Shown here: positions 44,967 to 53,915 of the stretch, in pieces
How positions within the stretch are numbered: the first letter of the stretch is position 1
Layout: each line of letters opens with the position of its first letter
From: Euryarchaeota archaeon UBA558
Lineage (GTDB): Archaea > Thermoplasmatota > Poseidoniia > Poseidoniales > Thalassarchaeaceae
Direction: 5' to 3'
NCBI GenBank assembly: GCA_002507175.1
Contig: DAZE01000017.1
Span: forward strand, 55,013 to 119,012
Length of the DNA stretch: 64,000 nt
The notes under the pieces: model-generated
Seen by the model: only the letters and a program-made list of their open reading frames with translations
Told to the model about the DNA's origin: nothing
Databases searched by the model: none
Made by a program: the position numbers and the translations under genes

Positions 44967-45732
44967 CCCCTGGAATAATTCTACCCTCCATACCGCCTGA
45001 TACCTCTAGAACTTGCCCGGAGATGTGTCCACTATATGCGTCATGAAGTAGGAAAGAGACCGCTGAAGCCACATCTTTTGGAATCGCCAATTTTTTGATC
45101 GACATAGTCCTTAGCGCTGTTTTTGAAATACTCTCATCGAAGCCATCGTTGATTTTTGACTCGGTAAGTGTCCAGCCCGGTGCCACAGCATTGACTCTGA
45201 CTCCAGTCCCTGCTACATCATTTTTCAGAGTTTTGAGTAAGCCGCTTGTGATGGCCCCTTTAGCGCATGCATAGTCAACATGACCCCGCTCTCCATGGAT
45301 GCCAGCTGTTGAACCAACCAGTACTAGAGAACCATTTCCACGCTCCACCGCACGCCTCAAGAACTCTCGAGATGTGTAGAATGAAACTTTGAGATTTAGA
45401 TCGAGAGTCTCCGACAGCCTGTCACCACTGATCTCCCACGCTGGTAGCGATTCAGTCGGGTACTTACCAGCGTTTGCGACACAACAGTCCAGGCTCCCGT
45501 GTAAATCCTCAATTTGTTTGAAAAGGTTGACTGCATCATCTTCGTCCGTCAAATCGGCTTGAATTGCAATACCACCAATCTCCTTTGCAAGATCCTCTGC
45601 TCGGAGTTTTGAGTTGTAATAGTGTACTACGACTTCTGCCCCAAAAGCATGCAACTGGCGACATATCTCAGTTCCTATCCCTCCGGCACCACCCGTGACA
45701 AGGACTTTCGCCCCAGAAAAATCCAGTATCAT
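44956..45732 (-). CDS. Short-chain dehydrogenase/reductase
   Basis: 258 residues. The Rossmann motif 'VTGGAGGIGTEIC' (residues about 11-23), 'VANAGKYP', the catalytic Ser in 'VGSTAGIHG' and Tyr-x3-Lys in 'VDYACAKGA' are all present, ending with the typical 'SGQVLEVSGGM'. It probably reduces or oxidises an acyl-CoA or ring alcohol. Overlaps the hydroxyacyl-CoA dehydrogenase gene by four bases, hence translationally coupled. Confidence 0.9.
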   Translation of the reverse strand: MILDFSGAKVLVTGGAGGIGTEICRQLHAFGAEVVVHYYNSKLRAEDLAKEIGGIAIQADLTDEDDAVNLFKQIEDLHGSLDCCVANAGKYPTESLPAWEISGDRLSETLDLNLKVSFYTSREFLRRAVERGNGSLVLVGSTAGIHGERGHVDYACAKGAITSGLLKTLKNDVAGTGVRVNAVAPGWTLTESKINDGFDESISKTALRTMSIKKLAIPKDVASAVSFLLHDAYSGHISGQVLEVSGGMEGRIIPGVDE

Positions 45733-46631
45733 CGCCCCCCAAGGTCCTCTCGATCAGCCTTTTGACCGTCCTTCCAATGGTAAATGCCGATCCCAGTCTT
45801 TTTTCCGAGGCTTCCCTCCTTGACTAATTTTTCAAGAAGCGGATGGGGGAGATACCTCTGGTCACCAAGTGACTCTGATAAACCGTTGAGGATATCCCTT
45901 CTGACGTCCAGTCCAACCATGTCTGACAATTCGAGAGGCCCCATTGGGTGCTTGTACCCAAGCCTCATTGCAGTGTCAATGTCTGATGCAGATGCCACTC
46001 CTTCTGCAAGCATACGAATAGCCTCGTTCCCAAGAACAACCCCAAGTCGACTAGTTGCAAAACCTGGCACATCATTCACCAGAATAGTAGTCTTATCGAT
46101 TATAGCCCCTATCTTTCGGATGGTATCTATCGTGTTTTGATCGTTTTTGTCATGTCGGACGATCTCTAATAGTTTCATTAGTGGCACTGGATTGAAAAAA
46201 TGCATTCCAATCACTCTCTCAGGTCGCGAAAGGCCGTCAGCCAGCGCCCCGATCGAGAGGCTGGATGTGTTGCTTGCAAGAATCGCTCCCGGCTTTGCAA
46301 TCTTATCCAGTTCAGAGAATATCCCTTTTTTGAGGTCTAGGTTTTCAGGAGCGGCCTCAATTATCAAGTCTGCATCGCTTGTGGTTTTCTCTAGTTCTCC
46401 CCCATAGCTAAGATTTCGGGACCAATTTTCTTTGTCTTCTATGTTGGTTTTCCCTCGTTCTATCCCCTTTTTCCAGAAGTCATTGATTTGATTTATTCCT
46501 CGTTCTAGACTCTCAGGATATGGATCGAAAAGTCGGGTTTCAAATCCCTTTTCCGCAAACACTTGTGCAATTCCAGCACCCATCGCTCCCGCGCCAATCA
46601 CTGCGACAGTCCCTATCCCCTCATCCCTCAT
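45729..46631 (-). CDS. 3-hydroxyacyl-CoA dehydrogenase (PaaH/HbdA type)
   Basis: 300 residues. NAD-binding 'VIGAGAMGAGIAQVFAEKGF' at the N-terminus, then 'ASNTSSLSIGALAD', the catalytic His in 'GMHFFNPVPLMKLLEIVRH', and the C-terminal helical domain ('GYKHPMGPLELSDMVGLD'). It oxidises 3-hydroxyacyl-CoA to 3-oxoacyl-CoA in beta-oxidation-like steps. It follows the unknown 187-residue gene by 26 bases and overlaps the SDR gene. Confidence 0.95.
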   Translation of the reverse strand: MRDEGIGTVAVIGAGAMGAGIAQVFAEKGFETRLFDPYPESLERGINQINDFWKKGIERGKTNIEDKENWSRNLSYGGELEKTTSDADLIIEAAPENLDLKKGIFSELDKIAKPGAILASNTSSLSIGALADGLSRPERVIGMHFFNPVPLMKLLEIVRHDKNDQNTIDTIRKIGAIIDKTTILVNDVPGFATSRLGVVLGNEAIRMLAEGVASASDIDTAMRLGYKHPMGPLELSDMVGLDVRRDILNGLSESLGDQRYLPHPLLEKLVKEGSLGKKTGIGIYHWKDGQKADREDLGGR

Positions 46632-46657
46632 GATGCAATCAGGGATAACAAAGGACT

Positions 46658-47221
46658 TCAGGCTTCGCGACCATACTGAGCAATTGCAGCCTGAAACAAC
46701 CGTTGTCTTGGGACGTCGTGCTCTAGGAAGCAGGTGAAGGGAGCTAGATCTTTAATCAGCTCAATAGTACCCACGTAGGCGCCATAAATGAATGGGTCTG
46801 CTTTTGTGGTGTCAGGAATGTCAAATCCTAGTTTTTTCAGTCCTGATCGCGTGTCCTGGTCCCAAATCGTGTAGGTGTGACTAGTGAAGTGTAGGTACGC
46901 TGATATTCTACGGACATCGTTTGTGATGACGTCATCAAGGCTTTCTAGAAGTAGCGTGTCTGGATATCTAATTGCGAGTAAGAAAAGGCGCAGCATCAAT
47001 TCCTGGTCTTGGTTTAGATTACGATGTTCGAGCCCCATCCAGTCATCGATCATGTCCAGCATCTCGCTAGTGAGAGGTCTGTGGATTTTGTACAACAACT
47101 CCTCGTAGACATCTGGTTTCTCTTCTTCACGGTTGTGATATTTGTCGAACAACTCGGGCACCCTATCGAAAAATGGTGCGAGCAATTTCCTATCAACGTT
47201 CAATAGCGCGTGAGTTTGCAT
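46658..47221 (-). CDS. Unknown 187-aa protein in the epoxidase operon
   Basis: 187 residues, mostly helical by composition, with no signal peptide or membrane segment. Recurrent aromatic/acidic patches are seen ('DDWMGLEHRNLNQDQELMLR', 'FTSHTYTIWDQDTRSGLKKLGF'). I do not recognise a family. It lies 28 bases after the BoxB-like gene and 26 bases before the hydroxyacyl-CoA dehydrogenase, so it is co-transcribed with both. Its place suggests an accessory or small structural subunit of the diiron oxygenase, as PaaC is for PaaA, but no di-iron ligands are evident. Confidence 0.5.
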   Translation of the reverse strand: MQTHALLNVDRKLLAPFFDRVPELFDKYHNREEEKPDVYEELLYKIHRPLTSEMLDMIDDWMGLEHRNLNQDQELMLRLFLLAIRYPDTLLLESLDDVITNDVRRISAYLHFTSHTYTIWDQDTRSGLKKLGFDIPDTTKADPFIYGAYVGTIELIKDLAPFTCFLEHDVPRQRLFQAAIAQYGREA

Positions 47222-47249
47222 CAGATCATCTCCAGTTATTGCTTAGGGA

Positions 47250-48398
47250 TCAGCCCTTCCACTCACGATATTGAATCCACTCTACGCCGGGGGCCATGTA
47301 CTCCTCCACAAGCTTACGCTCATCTTCATCTGATGGCAGGACTTCGGAGAGGTAGGCTCGGTATTCCTCCGGACTCCCCTCAAATTCATCTCCTTTGACG
47401 GTATACATCTCTGACGAATATTTTCCTATCCCCCGGTTGAACTTGTCAGATGGTATGTATAGTTCCGGTTCGCCTTCTTTTCGACCCTTGCTTATTCTTA
47501 CCATTTCTGCTTTTAACTCATCGAAGTACAACCCCCTACTGGCTTCATTCAGGTGTTCTCGGTCAGCCTCTTGCTCGGATTCCCTCTCGTCGTATCTACC
47601 CTTAACGCCATACACATATGCCCATTGGGCTGATGTGGATTCGTCCGTGCCAAATAGGTCGAGTCCCGTGCTCACCCACTTGTTGATGTATTTCTGTAGA
47701 AATGAGACTGGGATAACTCCCGCTTTAACAATCCTTCTTAGCCCATTTGCCCCGGTTCCTAGGTGGAAAGACTCCTCTTTCAACATGGGCCCCATGGATG
47801 CAGATAGAGGCTGAAATGAACTAGTGGAGAGCATTTTCAATTGATACTTCCCATCTCTGTCTATGAAGTGAGTAAAGCAAAAGAAATCTAGCCAGTGATC
47901 TATAGGGGCGTTGAAAGAACCAAGGAGCCTAGTTCCATCTTGCGCATTCCTCTCAAGCAATTTTGCAGCTTCTCTTACGCCTTGTTCTCCGAAGTATGTG
48001 CACAATAGGTACGCCATCTGCCATCCATGTCGCTGCTCTTCACACATTATCCTCAATGCGGATTTTCTGTCGTATTCTGTTGGGGCGGTGGCAAGTAAGT
48101 GATTCTGCTGTTCGACAGATGCAAACTCTGTGTCTCCTTGGACGCTAATCATGTTAATTATAGCATCACGAATGTTTTGCTGAGGGATTTGCATCCTCCT
48201 GCTCCATTTTGGCATTCCTTCGAAATCTCCGAATTCGATGGTCTTCCCCGCGGAATCCCAGTCGAATCTGATCTCAAATCGATAGTCACCTAACCATGCT
48301 GGGTCGAATCCTATCCTAGTTTGCCATTCATGGAATTCTCTGACCCAGCCCTCAAAATTGGGGGTATATGCCTCAACTACATCCGTCTTGCTCATGGT
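47250..48398 (-). CDS. boxB: BoxB-like diiron aryl-CoA epoxidase
   Basis: 382 residues from Met at 48398 ('MSKTDVVEAYTPNFEGW'). The sequence follows BoxB, the oxygenase of benzoyl-CoA 2,3-epoxidase, in several diagnostic stretches: 'VQGDTEFASVEQQNHLL', 'CEEQRHGWQMAYLL', 'DRDGKYQLKML', 'LKEESFHLG' and 'GVKGRYDERE'. The Glu and Glu-x-x-His motifs (EEQRH, EESFH) are the likely di-iron ligands. It is about 90 residues shorter than classical BoxB. The native substrate (benzoyl-, phenylacetyl- or another acyl-CoA) cannot be told; no BoxA or BoxC is adjacent. Confidence 0.8.
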   Translation of the reverse strand, partial: TMSKTDVVEAYTPNFEGWVREFHEWQTRIGFDPAWLGDYRFEIRFDWDSAGKTIEFGDFEGMPKWSRRMQIPQQNIRDAIINMISVQGDTEFASVEQQNHLLATAPTEYDRKSALRIMCEEQRHGWQMAYLLCTYFGEQGVREAAKLLERNAQDGTRLLGSFNAPIDHWLDFFCFTHFIDRDGKYQLKMLSTSSFQPLSASMGPMLKEESFHLGTGANGLRRIVKAGVIPVSFLQKYINKWVSTGLDLFGTDESTSAQWAYVYGVKGRYDERESEQEADREHLNEASRGLYFDELKAEMVRISKGRKEGEPELYIPSDKFNRGIGKYSSEMYTVKGDEFEGSPEEYRAYLSEVLPSDEDERKLVEEYMAPGVEWIQYREWKG

Positions 48399-48466
48399 CC
48401 CTTGAAAGATTAGGTCGTATTTCAAGTTCGGGCTTGATCCATGAGTTCAATGTCCGATATGAAAAA

Positions 48467-49327
48467 TCAATTTCCAGTAAATTTCGGTGTCTTCTTGTCT
48501 ACGTATGCTGCTATCCCGGCCTTCGCATCTTCTGATTGGAAGAGGTCTGATTGTAGTTCTCTTTCCAATGCAAGATGGTACTCTAATGGAATCTCAAGAC
48601 CACTTTGCACACTCCTTTTTATGTTGCCAATGGCTTTTGCGGCAGCAAACGGCAGCGAGAATTGTCCAGCGTAATCCAAGACATCTTGGCGAAATTCATC
48701 TAGACTCATGCTGTCGTATATGTCATGAACGAGTGACATGTCCTTTGCTTCTTCAAACTGGAACTTTCTTCCTGTGACCATGATCTCCATTGACTTTGCC
48801 TTACCAACTAGTCGAGAAAGTCTTGCAGTACCTCCAGTCCCGGCTAAAACCCCCAGAGAGACCTCTGGTAGTCCGACTTGGAAATTCCCTTTTCTTGCAA
48901 TTCGAATATCTGCGGCCATGGCAATCTCCAAACCACCGCCCACAGTGTGACCGTTGAGAGCAGCAATAACCAACTTGGGAGTTTGTTCCAGTCTGCTGAG
49001 TGTTTCATTGGCGTGGAGACAGAAGAAATATTTGTATCTCGGACTTAGTTTGTTGAGGTACTTTATGCTCGCTCCAGCGGAGAAAAACTTGTCTCCGTGG
49101 CCTGTGAGGAGGATTACGCTGACATCATCATCGAATCTTGCGCTCAAAATCGCATCGTCTATATCATGCCACATCTCTCGAGTGTAGGTGTTTACGGGGG
49201 TCTTTCCTTCCTGGAGAGGTGCTCCCTCTGAGTCTGAGATCAATTCGATGATCGCGATTCCATTCTCTGTGACCCCATAGTTGACGAGTTTGTTTTTCAT
49301 TGGTGCTAGCTCTGGCCAATCTGCCAT
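48467..49327 (-). CDS. Enoyl-CoA hydratase/isomerase family protein
   Basis: 286 residues from Met at 49327; the frame opens at 49360. Crotonase core with both glutamates: 'LNGHTVGGGLEIAMAADIRIA' and 'GLPEVSLGVLAGTGGTARLSR'. The oxyanion 'FFSAGASIKYL' is present. It precedes the BoxB-like gene by 68 bases on the same strand, so it probably hydrates or opens the product of the epoxidase, a place held by BoxC in bacteria, though BoxC itself is nearly twice as long. Confidence 0.88.
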   Translation of the reverse strand: MADWPELAPMKNKLVNYGVTENGIAIIELISDSEGAPLQEGKTPVNTYTREMWHDIDDAILSARFDDDVSVILLTGHGDKFFSAGASIKYLNKLSPRYKYFFCLHANETLSRLEQTPKLVIAALNGHTVGGGLEIAMAADIRIARKGNFQVGLPEVSLGVLAGTGGTARLSRLVGKAKSMEIMVTGRKFQFEEAKDMSLVHDIYDSMSLDEFRQDVLDYAGQFSLPFAAAKAIGNIKRSVQSGLEIPLEYHLALERELQSDLFQSEDAKAGIAAYVDKKTPKFTGN

Positions 49328-49394
49328 GGCCATCCGATGGTAATGGCCCATATCAACCAAGCGATGGATGGAACTATTGATTCAGAACCAACTA

Positions 49395-50636
49395 TCACTG
49401 GTCGCTTGAATTGAAGGAAGTTTTTCCACCTGTCCTCTGAATATTTTTCCATTGTGCAGCCACTAGCTTGGCCTCCGCACTTGGCTTCCAATCGTCTCGC
49501 TTCAGTGCCTTCCTGAATGGCATCCTAAGATAAGACCGGCCATCAGAGGTAACTCCCTTGGTTAGCATACCAAAACGAACTAATGGCCACAACATCCTCC
49601 TGAAGATACCAGGCTTGTAGATCAGACGCATAAACCCCAGTCCATCACCTGTTTTCTTTTGATCTCTCATCCAGTGTTTCGCGACTGCCTTGAAACCCCT
49701 GTCTCCCATCCTGTTCATTATGAATCGGTTCGTCGCGCTCACTTTGACGAGTGGGAGTAGTTTCGTCCTGACCTCTTTCTCATAACTGACCTCTCCTAGC
49801 ATGGACTTTGCCGCCAAAACCCCGCTGGTAATTGCGTATCTCATGCCAAATCCCCACATAAAGTCTTGAAGCCCACCAGCCTCACCGACATAGTACCTAC
49901 CATCAAATACGTATTTTTCAGGGAGTGAAAAATCTCCTTTTCCACCGACTCGTTTTATTGGTTTCCTATCTAAGTCATAGTGTTTATCATACCAAGCTAT
50001 TGTTTCGTCTAGGAACCGTCCGCTCTTGCGTTGTTTTCTCCACAGGCAAGTGCAAATTAATCCCACTCCATCGATGATGATCATGTAGCTGTAAGCTCCG
50101 GGTGCCAGTTTGTCATTTAATTGAAAAGTCACATGATTGGGATGACCGGTCTCGAAAATCTCTCCGAAGGCCACTGCGCTGGACTCCTTGGGTCCAGCCG
50201 CAATTATGTCACATTGAGAAGGATTCACTTTCACACCGTAGTGAATTTTCACTCCGGCTTCAAGTGCCATTTTCTTGAAGCCTTGATCTATGCAGTGACT
50301 ATCCGTACCTCGTTCGACAACTCTGAATGCAACCCCGTTTGTCACAGGGTTGGTAATTACGTCATCCGGATGGACCAAGTCGACAACTCCAAACGGATTT
50401 GACTTGAAAGAATTCGGATCAAGCCCCCATTCCCGCATTTCATCGAAGAAATCAATCTCTGATGTCCAATTCTCTATTCCTTGAAAATCTCCGTCAAATC
50501 TTGCCCCGCTATCCTGCCTAACTTCATGAACGTGGACTTCTTTTCCCGACTTCGCCAATATTATGGCAGAGGACAACCCAGATAGTCCAGCCCCGAGTAT
50601 GTCAACCCGCTCGCTCACGCTAGTTGCAGTTCCCAT
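49395..50636 (-). CDS. FAD-dependent geranylgeranyl reductase family protein
   Basis: 413 residues from Met at 50636; the frame opens at 50669. The dinucleotide motif 'DILGAGLSGLSSAIILAKSG' is followed by the acidic strand end 'VHVHEVRQD', then 'YYVGEAGGLQDFMWGFGMRYAI' (FAD-binding GD-type motif). In archaea such enzymes saturate the isoprenoid chains of membrane lipids; other members reduce cofactors or ring compounds. Immediately upstream of the hydratase in the acyl-CoA operon, so a catabolic substrate is also possible. Confidence 0.8.
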   Translation of the reverse strand: MGTATSVSERVDILGAGLSGLSSAIILAKSGKEVHVHEVRQDSGARFDGDFQGIENWTSEIDFFDEMREWGLDPNSFKSNPFGVVDLVHPDDVITNPVTNGVAFRVVERGTDSHCIDQGFKKMALEAGVKIHYGVKVNPSQCDIIAAGPKESSAVAFGEIFETGHPNHVTFQLNDKLAPGAYSYMIIIDGVGLICTCLWRKQRKSGRFLDETIAWYDKHYDLDRKPIKRVGGKGDFSLPEKYVFDGRYYVGEAGGLQDFMWGFGMRYAITSGVLAAKSMLGEVSYEKEVRTKLLPLVKVSATNRFIMNRMGDRGFKAVAKHWMRDQKKTGDGLGFMRLIYKPGIFRRMLWPLVRFGMLTKGVTSDGRSYLRMPFRKALKRDDWKPSAEAKLVAAQWKNIQRTGGKTSFNSSDQ

Positions 50637-50677
50637 GTAGAGATAAGCACTATCCCTCTGAACTGCCACGGTGGCAT

Positions 50678-51097
50678 GTGCCAGTAGCGGTTTCAGTCAC
50701 TGAAGGCCCGATCGATACAATGGGCTTGCTTTCTGAATTGAGCAAAGATGGTGTTGGTGCGATTGCATCATTCATTGGAATTGTGAGGCCGGTAAATGAG
50801 AGTGAGAAGGTTTTGAGTTTAGAGTTTGAGACTTGGGATGAAAAACTCCCCCAAGTACTAATGGATATAGGAAATAAAGCATTAAATCAATACAGCCTTC
50901 ATTCAATATCAATCACACACCGGAAGGGGACTGTGTTGCCTGGTGAAATTATTGTGTGCATCCATGCAACTTCTGCCCATAGAGCTGAGGCTTTTGCAGG
51001 CTGCAGTTGGACAATAGACGAATTGAAACGTCAAGCACCCATTTGGAAAAAAGAAAAAACTCAGAGTGGCTCATATTGGATCGAGGGCCTGGGGTGA
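50678..51097 (+). CDS. moaE: Molybdopterin synthase catalytic subunit MoaE
   Basis: 139 residues from a GTG at 50678 ('VPVAVSVTEGPIDTM'). The frame is open further upstream, but that part overlaps the divergent reductase. MoaE signature: 'GAIASFIGIVRPVNES', 'ITHRKGTVLPGEIIVCI' and the active-site lysine region 'KRQAPIWKKE'. It moves sulfur from MoaD onto precursor Z to make molybdopterin. MoaD is not in the window; MoaC follows 38 bases later on the same strand. Confidence 0.9.
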   Translation: MPVAVSVTEGPIDTMGLLSELSKDGVGAIASFIGIVRPVNESEKVLSLEFETWDEKLPQVLMDIGNKALNQYSLHSISITHRKGTVLPGEIIVCIHATSAHRAEAFAGCSWTIDELKRQAPIWKKEKTQSGSYWIEGLG

Positions 51098-51135
51098 ACC
51101 CTCCCGCCTAAGTACTCCCTGCCTCAGCGGTACCC

Positions 51136-51591
51136 ATGACGAAAACCCCCATGATCGTCGACATCAGTGAAAAATCAACCATCATTCGCCGCGCTTCTGC
51201 ATCTGGAGTCTTGTGCGTGTCACCGATGGTGGTTTCAAAGGTACATGAAGGAGCCACAGAGAAGGGAGATGTCAGAAATTCTGCTTCGTTAGCAGCGATA
51301 TTAGCAGTAAAAAAAACCCCCTTGAGTCTGCCTCATTGCCATCCGATACCCATTGAGGGTTGCAACGTCGAATGGCAAAACGTGGAAAATGGACTGAAAT
51401 GCATTGTGACTGTGTCCACAACCTCAAAGACAGGTGTTGAGATGGAGGCTCTTAGTGGCGTTTCGACAGCTTTGCTTTGTGCTTGGGACATGCTAAAGCC
51501 AATACTGAAGGACTCAACCGGGCAATATCCTGAGACAAGAATTAGCGACGTTGCTGTAATTACAAAAGTGAAGATTCCAACAGAGAATTGA
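51136..51591 (+). CDS. moaC: Cyclic pyranopterin monophosphate synthase MoaC
   Basis: 151 residues. MoaC motifs: 'IVDISEKSTIIRRASASG', 'KGDVRNSASLAAILAVKKT', 'LPHCHPIPIEG' and 'KTGVEMEALSGVSTALL'. It closes the pterin ring in the first stage of molybdenum cofactor synthesis. Next to MoaE, so a Moco operon; GlpX follows with only about 25 bases between. Molybdoenzymes that would use it are not in the window. Confidence 0.95.
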   Translation: MTKTPMIVDISEKSTIIRRASASGVLCVSPMVVSKVHEGATEKGDVRNSASLAAILAVKKTPLSLPHCHPIPIEGCNVEWQNVENGLKCIVTVSTTSKTGVEMEALSGVSTALLCAWDMLKPILKDSTGQYPETRISDVAVITKVKIPTEN

Positions 51592-51616
51592 TGGTTCGTG
51601 CCCGTATCCGGCATTC

Positions 51617-52570
51617 ATGCCTGTGCGCGACCTTACCAATGATTTCATTCGCGCGACAAGTTCTGCTGCCCTAGCAGCTCACGAATGGGTTGGCAAGGGG
51701 GATGGAAAAGCCGCAGATGGAGCGGCAGTAGAGTCAATGAGATCAGTTTTTGATTCCATTCCATTCAATGGAAGAGTAGCGATTGGAGAGGGAGAGAGGG
51801 ACGATGCCCCAATGCTCTGGATTGGGGAGATGTTGGGTTCTCTCAGAGATGATCCACACGCAGAGAAGATTGACATTGCGGTCGATCCGTTGGAATGCAC
51901 AAATCATGTGGCTTACAACAGACCAAACGCTATGGCCGTTTTAGCAGCCGCACCCAGAGGTGAGTTGTTGCATGCGCCTGACTGTTACATGGACAAGTTG
52001 GCAGGATGCACTGCGCTTATCGGAGAAATTAGCCTCGAGGGTACCGTAGAATACAATCTTGAGGCTGCTGGAGACGCACTGAATAAACCAATATCGGACT
52101 TGGAAGTCGTTGTGATGGATCGTCCGAGGCACGAGGATCTCATATCAAAGATACAAATCATGGGCGCAAAGGTTTCACTAATTGGGGACGGGGACATTAC
52201 CGCAGCTCTGGATTCGGCAGACAGAAATTCCTCCACCGACTTGTTGATGGGTATTGGCGCAGCGCCTGAGGGAGTAATTACCGCAACCGCTTTACGTGGT
52301 CTGAACGCTTTCTTCGAGGGGCGGTTGGTGACTACAAACCCCGCCCACAAAAAAAGGGCCATTCAGATGGTAGGAGATAAGATGGAACACATATGGGGAA
52401 GGGATGAGTTGTGCTCGTCCAAAGACTCGGTGTACATAGGGTCCGGAGTTTGTAGGGGCCGAGTCCCGGGGCCTGTTAAGAATCCTGATGGGTCTATAGT
52501 GGTCACCTCGGAGGTTATCGACGTAAGCACATCAACGACAAGGATAGAAAAAATGACATTCAATGTGTAG
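51617..52570 (+). CDS. glpX: Fructose-1,6-bisphosphatase class II
   Basis: 317 residues of the GlpX fold. 'VAIGEGERDDAPMLWIGEMLG' (metal/acidic site), 'DIAVDPLECTNHVAYNRPNAM', a 'DPLE' metal motif, and 'MGIGAAPEGVITATALRGL' are characteristic. It dephosphorylates fructose 1,6-bisphosphate in gluconeogenesis. Most archaea use a type V FBP aldolase/phosphatase instead, so this bacterial-type enzyme is notable. The class I aldolase gene follows 51 bases later on the same strand. Confidence 0.95.
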   Translation: MPVRDLTNDFIRATSSAALAAHEWVGKGDGKAADGAAVESMRSVFDSIPFNGRVAIGEGERDDAPMLWIGEMLGSLRDDPHAEKIDIAVDPLECTNHVAYNRPNAMAVLAAAPRGELLHAPDCYMDKLAGCTALIGEISLEGTVEYNLEAAGDALNKPISDLEVVVMDRPRHEDLISKIQIMGAKVSLIGDGDITAALDSADRNSSTDLLMGIGAAPEGVITATALRGLNAFFEGRLVTTNPAHKKRAIQMVGDKMEHIWGRDELCSSKDSVYIGSGVCRGRVPGPVKNPDGSIVVTSEVIDVSTSTTRIEKMTFNV

Positions 52571-52621
52571 ATCCTATTCGATGCATTCATTCATACCTCC
52601 CCGGGTGGAAGCATCGTTAGT

Positions 52622-53629
52622 ATGACCTCCCACCCTCTGGAAACAATTGCAAAATCACTAGTTCGCCAAGGTAAGGGAATTCTCGCAGCCGATGAAAGCA
52701 ATGGAACAATGTCAAAAAGACTCGAAGCAGTGGGTGTTGAAGCAAATCCGGAGTCTAGAAGACTGTACAGAACCGCAATGTTCTCTACACCCGGGTTAGA
52801 AAAATACATTTCCGGAGTAATTCTATTTGATGAAACAATTAGACAAAAAATGGAAGAAGGCACCCCTATTCCCAGATATTTGACTGACAGAGGAATCCTT
52901 CCGGGGATAAAAGTAGATACTGGCGCAAAACCATTGGCCGGACACACAGGAGAGACCGTCACAGAGGGATTGGATGGACTCAGGGAAAGGTGTGAGGAAT
53001 ACTACAACATGGGTGCAAGGTTCGCAAAATGGAGAGCAGTTATCTCCATATCTGAAAACCGTCCCAGCGCAGCATCAGTATCAACAAATTCCCACGCTCT
53101 TGCGAGATATGCCTCAATATGTCAGGAACAGGGTCTTGTGCCCATAATCGAGCCTGAGGTGTTGATGGATGGTGGCCACAGCATTATGGAATGTTTCGAA
53201 GTCACATCTAGGGTACTAAAAGCCGTTTATTCAGAATGTCAAATACAGGGTGTTATGCTATCTGGGACTATTCTCAAGCCAAATATGGTACTTTCAGGAA
53301 AAGAATCACCTGGTAGAACGGCCGATGAAGTTGCAAAATTAACTTGCGAAGCACTCCAACAAAATGTTCCCAACGAAGTAGCAGGTATCGCATTCCTTTC
53401 GGGAGGCCAGTCTGATTACAACGCCACAAACCACCTCAACAGGATAAATCAGATCGCGGACAAACCACCATGGCCAATTACCTTCTCTTTTGGAAGAGCA
53501 TTGTTGGCAGATGCACTTTCTTTGTGGGCAAGATCACAAACTGAGGCCGCACAAATGAAACTACTCAAAAGAAGTGCCGAGAACTCACTTGCCTCTGAGG
53601 GAGGCTGGAAAGAGGGGCTTAGTCAATAA
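52622..53629 (+). CDS. Fructose-bisphosphate aldolase, class I (animal/plant type)
   Basis: 335 residues, close to full animal/plant class I length. 'GKGILAADESNGTMSKRLEAVGV' is the first diagnostic stretch, with 'YISGVILFDETIRQK' next; the catalytic lysine stretches are 'FAKWRAVISI' and 'GTILKPNMVLSG', with 'IPEVAG'-like 'VPNEVAGIAFLSGGQSD' after. It splits or forms fructose 1,6-bisphosphate from DHAP and GAP. This is not the DhnA-type archaeal aldolase. Paired with glpX, it gives two consecutive gluconeogenic steps. Confidence 0.95.
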   Translation: MTSHPLETIAKSLVRQGKGILAADESNGTMSKRLEAVGVEANPESRRLYRTAMFSTPGLEKYISGVILFDETIRQKMEEGTPIPRYLTDRGILPGIKVDTGAKPLAGHTGETVTEGLDGLRERCEEYYNMGARFAKWRAVISISENRPSAASVSTNSHALARYASICQEQGLVPIIEPEVLMDGGHSIMECFEVTSRVLKAVYSECQIQGVMLSGTILKPNMVLSGKESPGRTADEVAKLTCEALQQNVPNEVAGIAFLSGGQSDYNATNHLNRINQIADKPPWPITFSFGRALLADALSLWARSQTEAAQMKLLKRSAENSLASEGGWKEGLSQ

Positions 53630-53639
53630 CCCATACCAT

Positions 53640-53915
53640 CTAAGCTTCGAATCCGTGCCCAGGATCGTCGTCTCGTAGGGTCCATACACAAATTTCGTAT
53701 CTTCCCGAAAGCGCGCCACCCCGCTTGGTCGTTGCAATCTTTCGAATATCCTTGTCCTTCGAGAGGACATTGCCCAGTTGTTGTGGAGTTGTCCCATGGC
53801 GCATGGTTGAATTCACATGCTCAAGGATCTCAGTTGTGTTTGCTTGTCCTCTTTCATTTAGGAATTTCTTTATTTTTTCTCTGAGTCTTGTTGTTCGCAA
53901 TTTCCGCACCTCCAT
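53640..53915 (-). CDS. Small winged-helix-like protein
   Basis: 91 residues, highly basic N-terminus ('MEVRKLRTTRLREKIKKFLNERG'). A helix-turn-helix pattern follows ('NTTEILEHVNSTMRHGTTPQQLGNVLSKD'), with a basic wing ('RKIATTKRGGALSGRY'). It could bind DNA or RNA. I cannot name a family. Single gene, converging with the aldolase gene. Confidence 0.6.
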   Translation of the reverse strand: MEVRKLRTTRLREKIKKFLNERGQANTTEILEHVNSTMRHGTTPQQLGNVLSKDKDIRKIATTKRGGALSGRYEICVWTLRDDDPGHGFEA

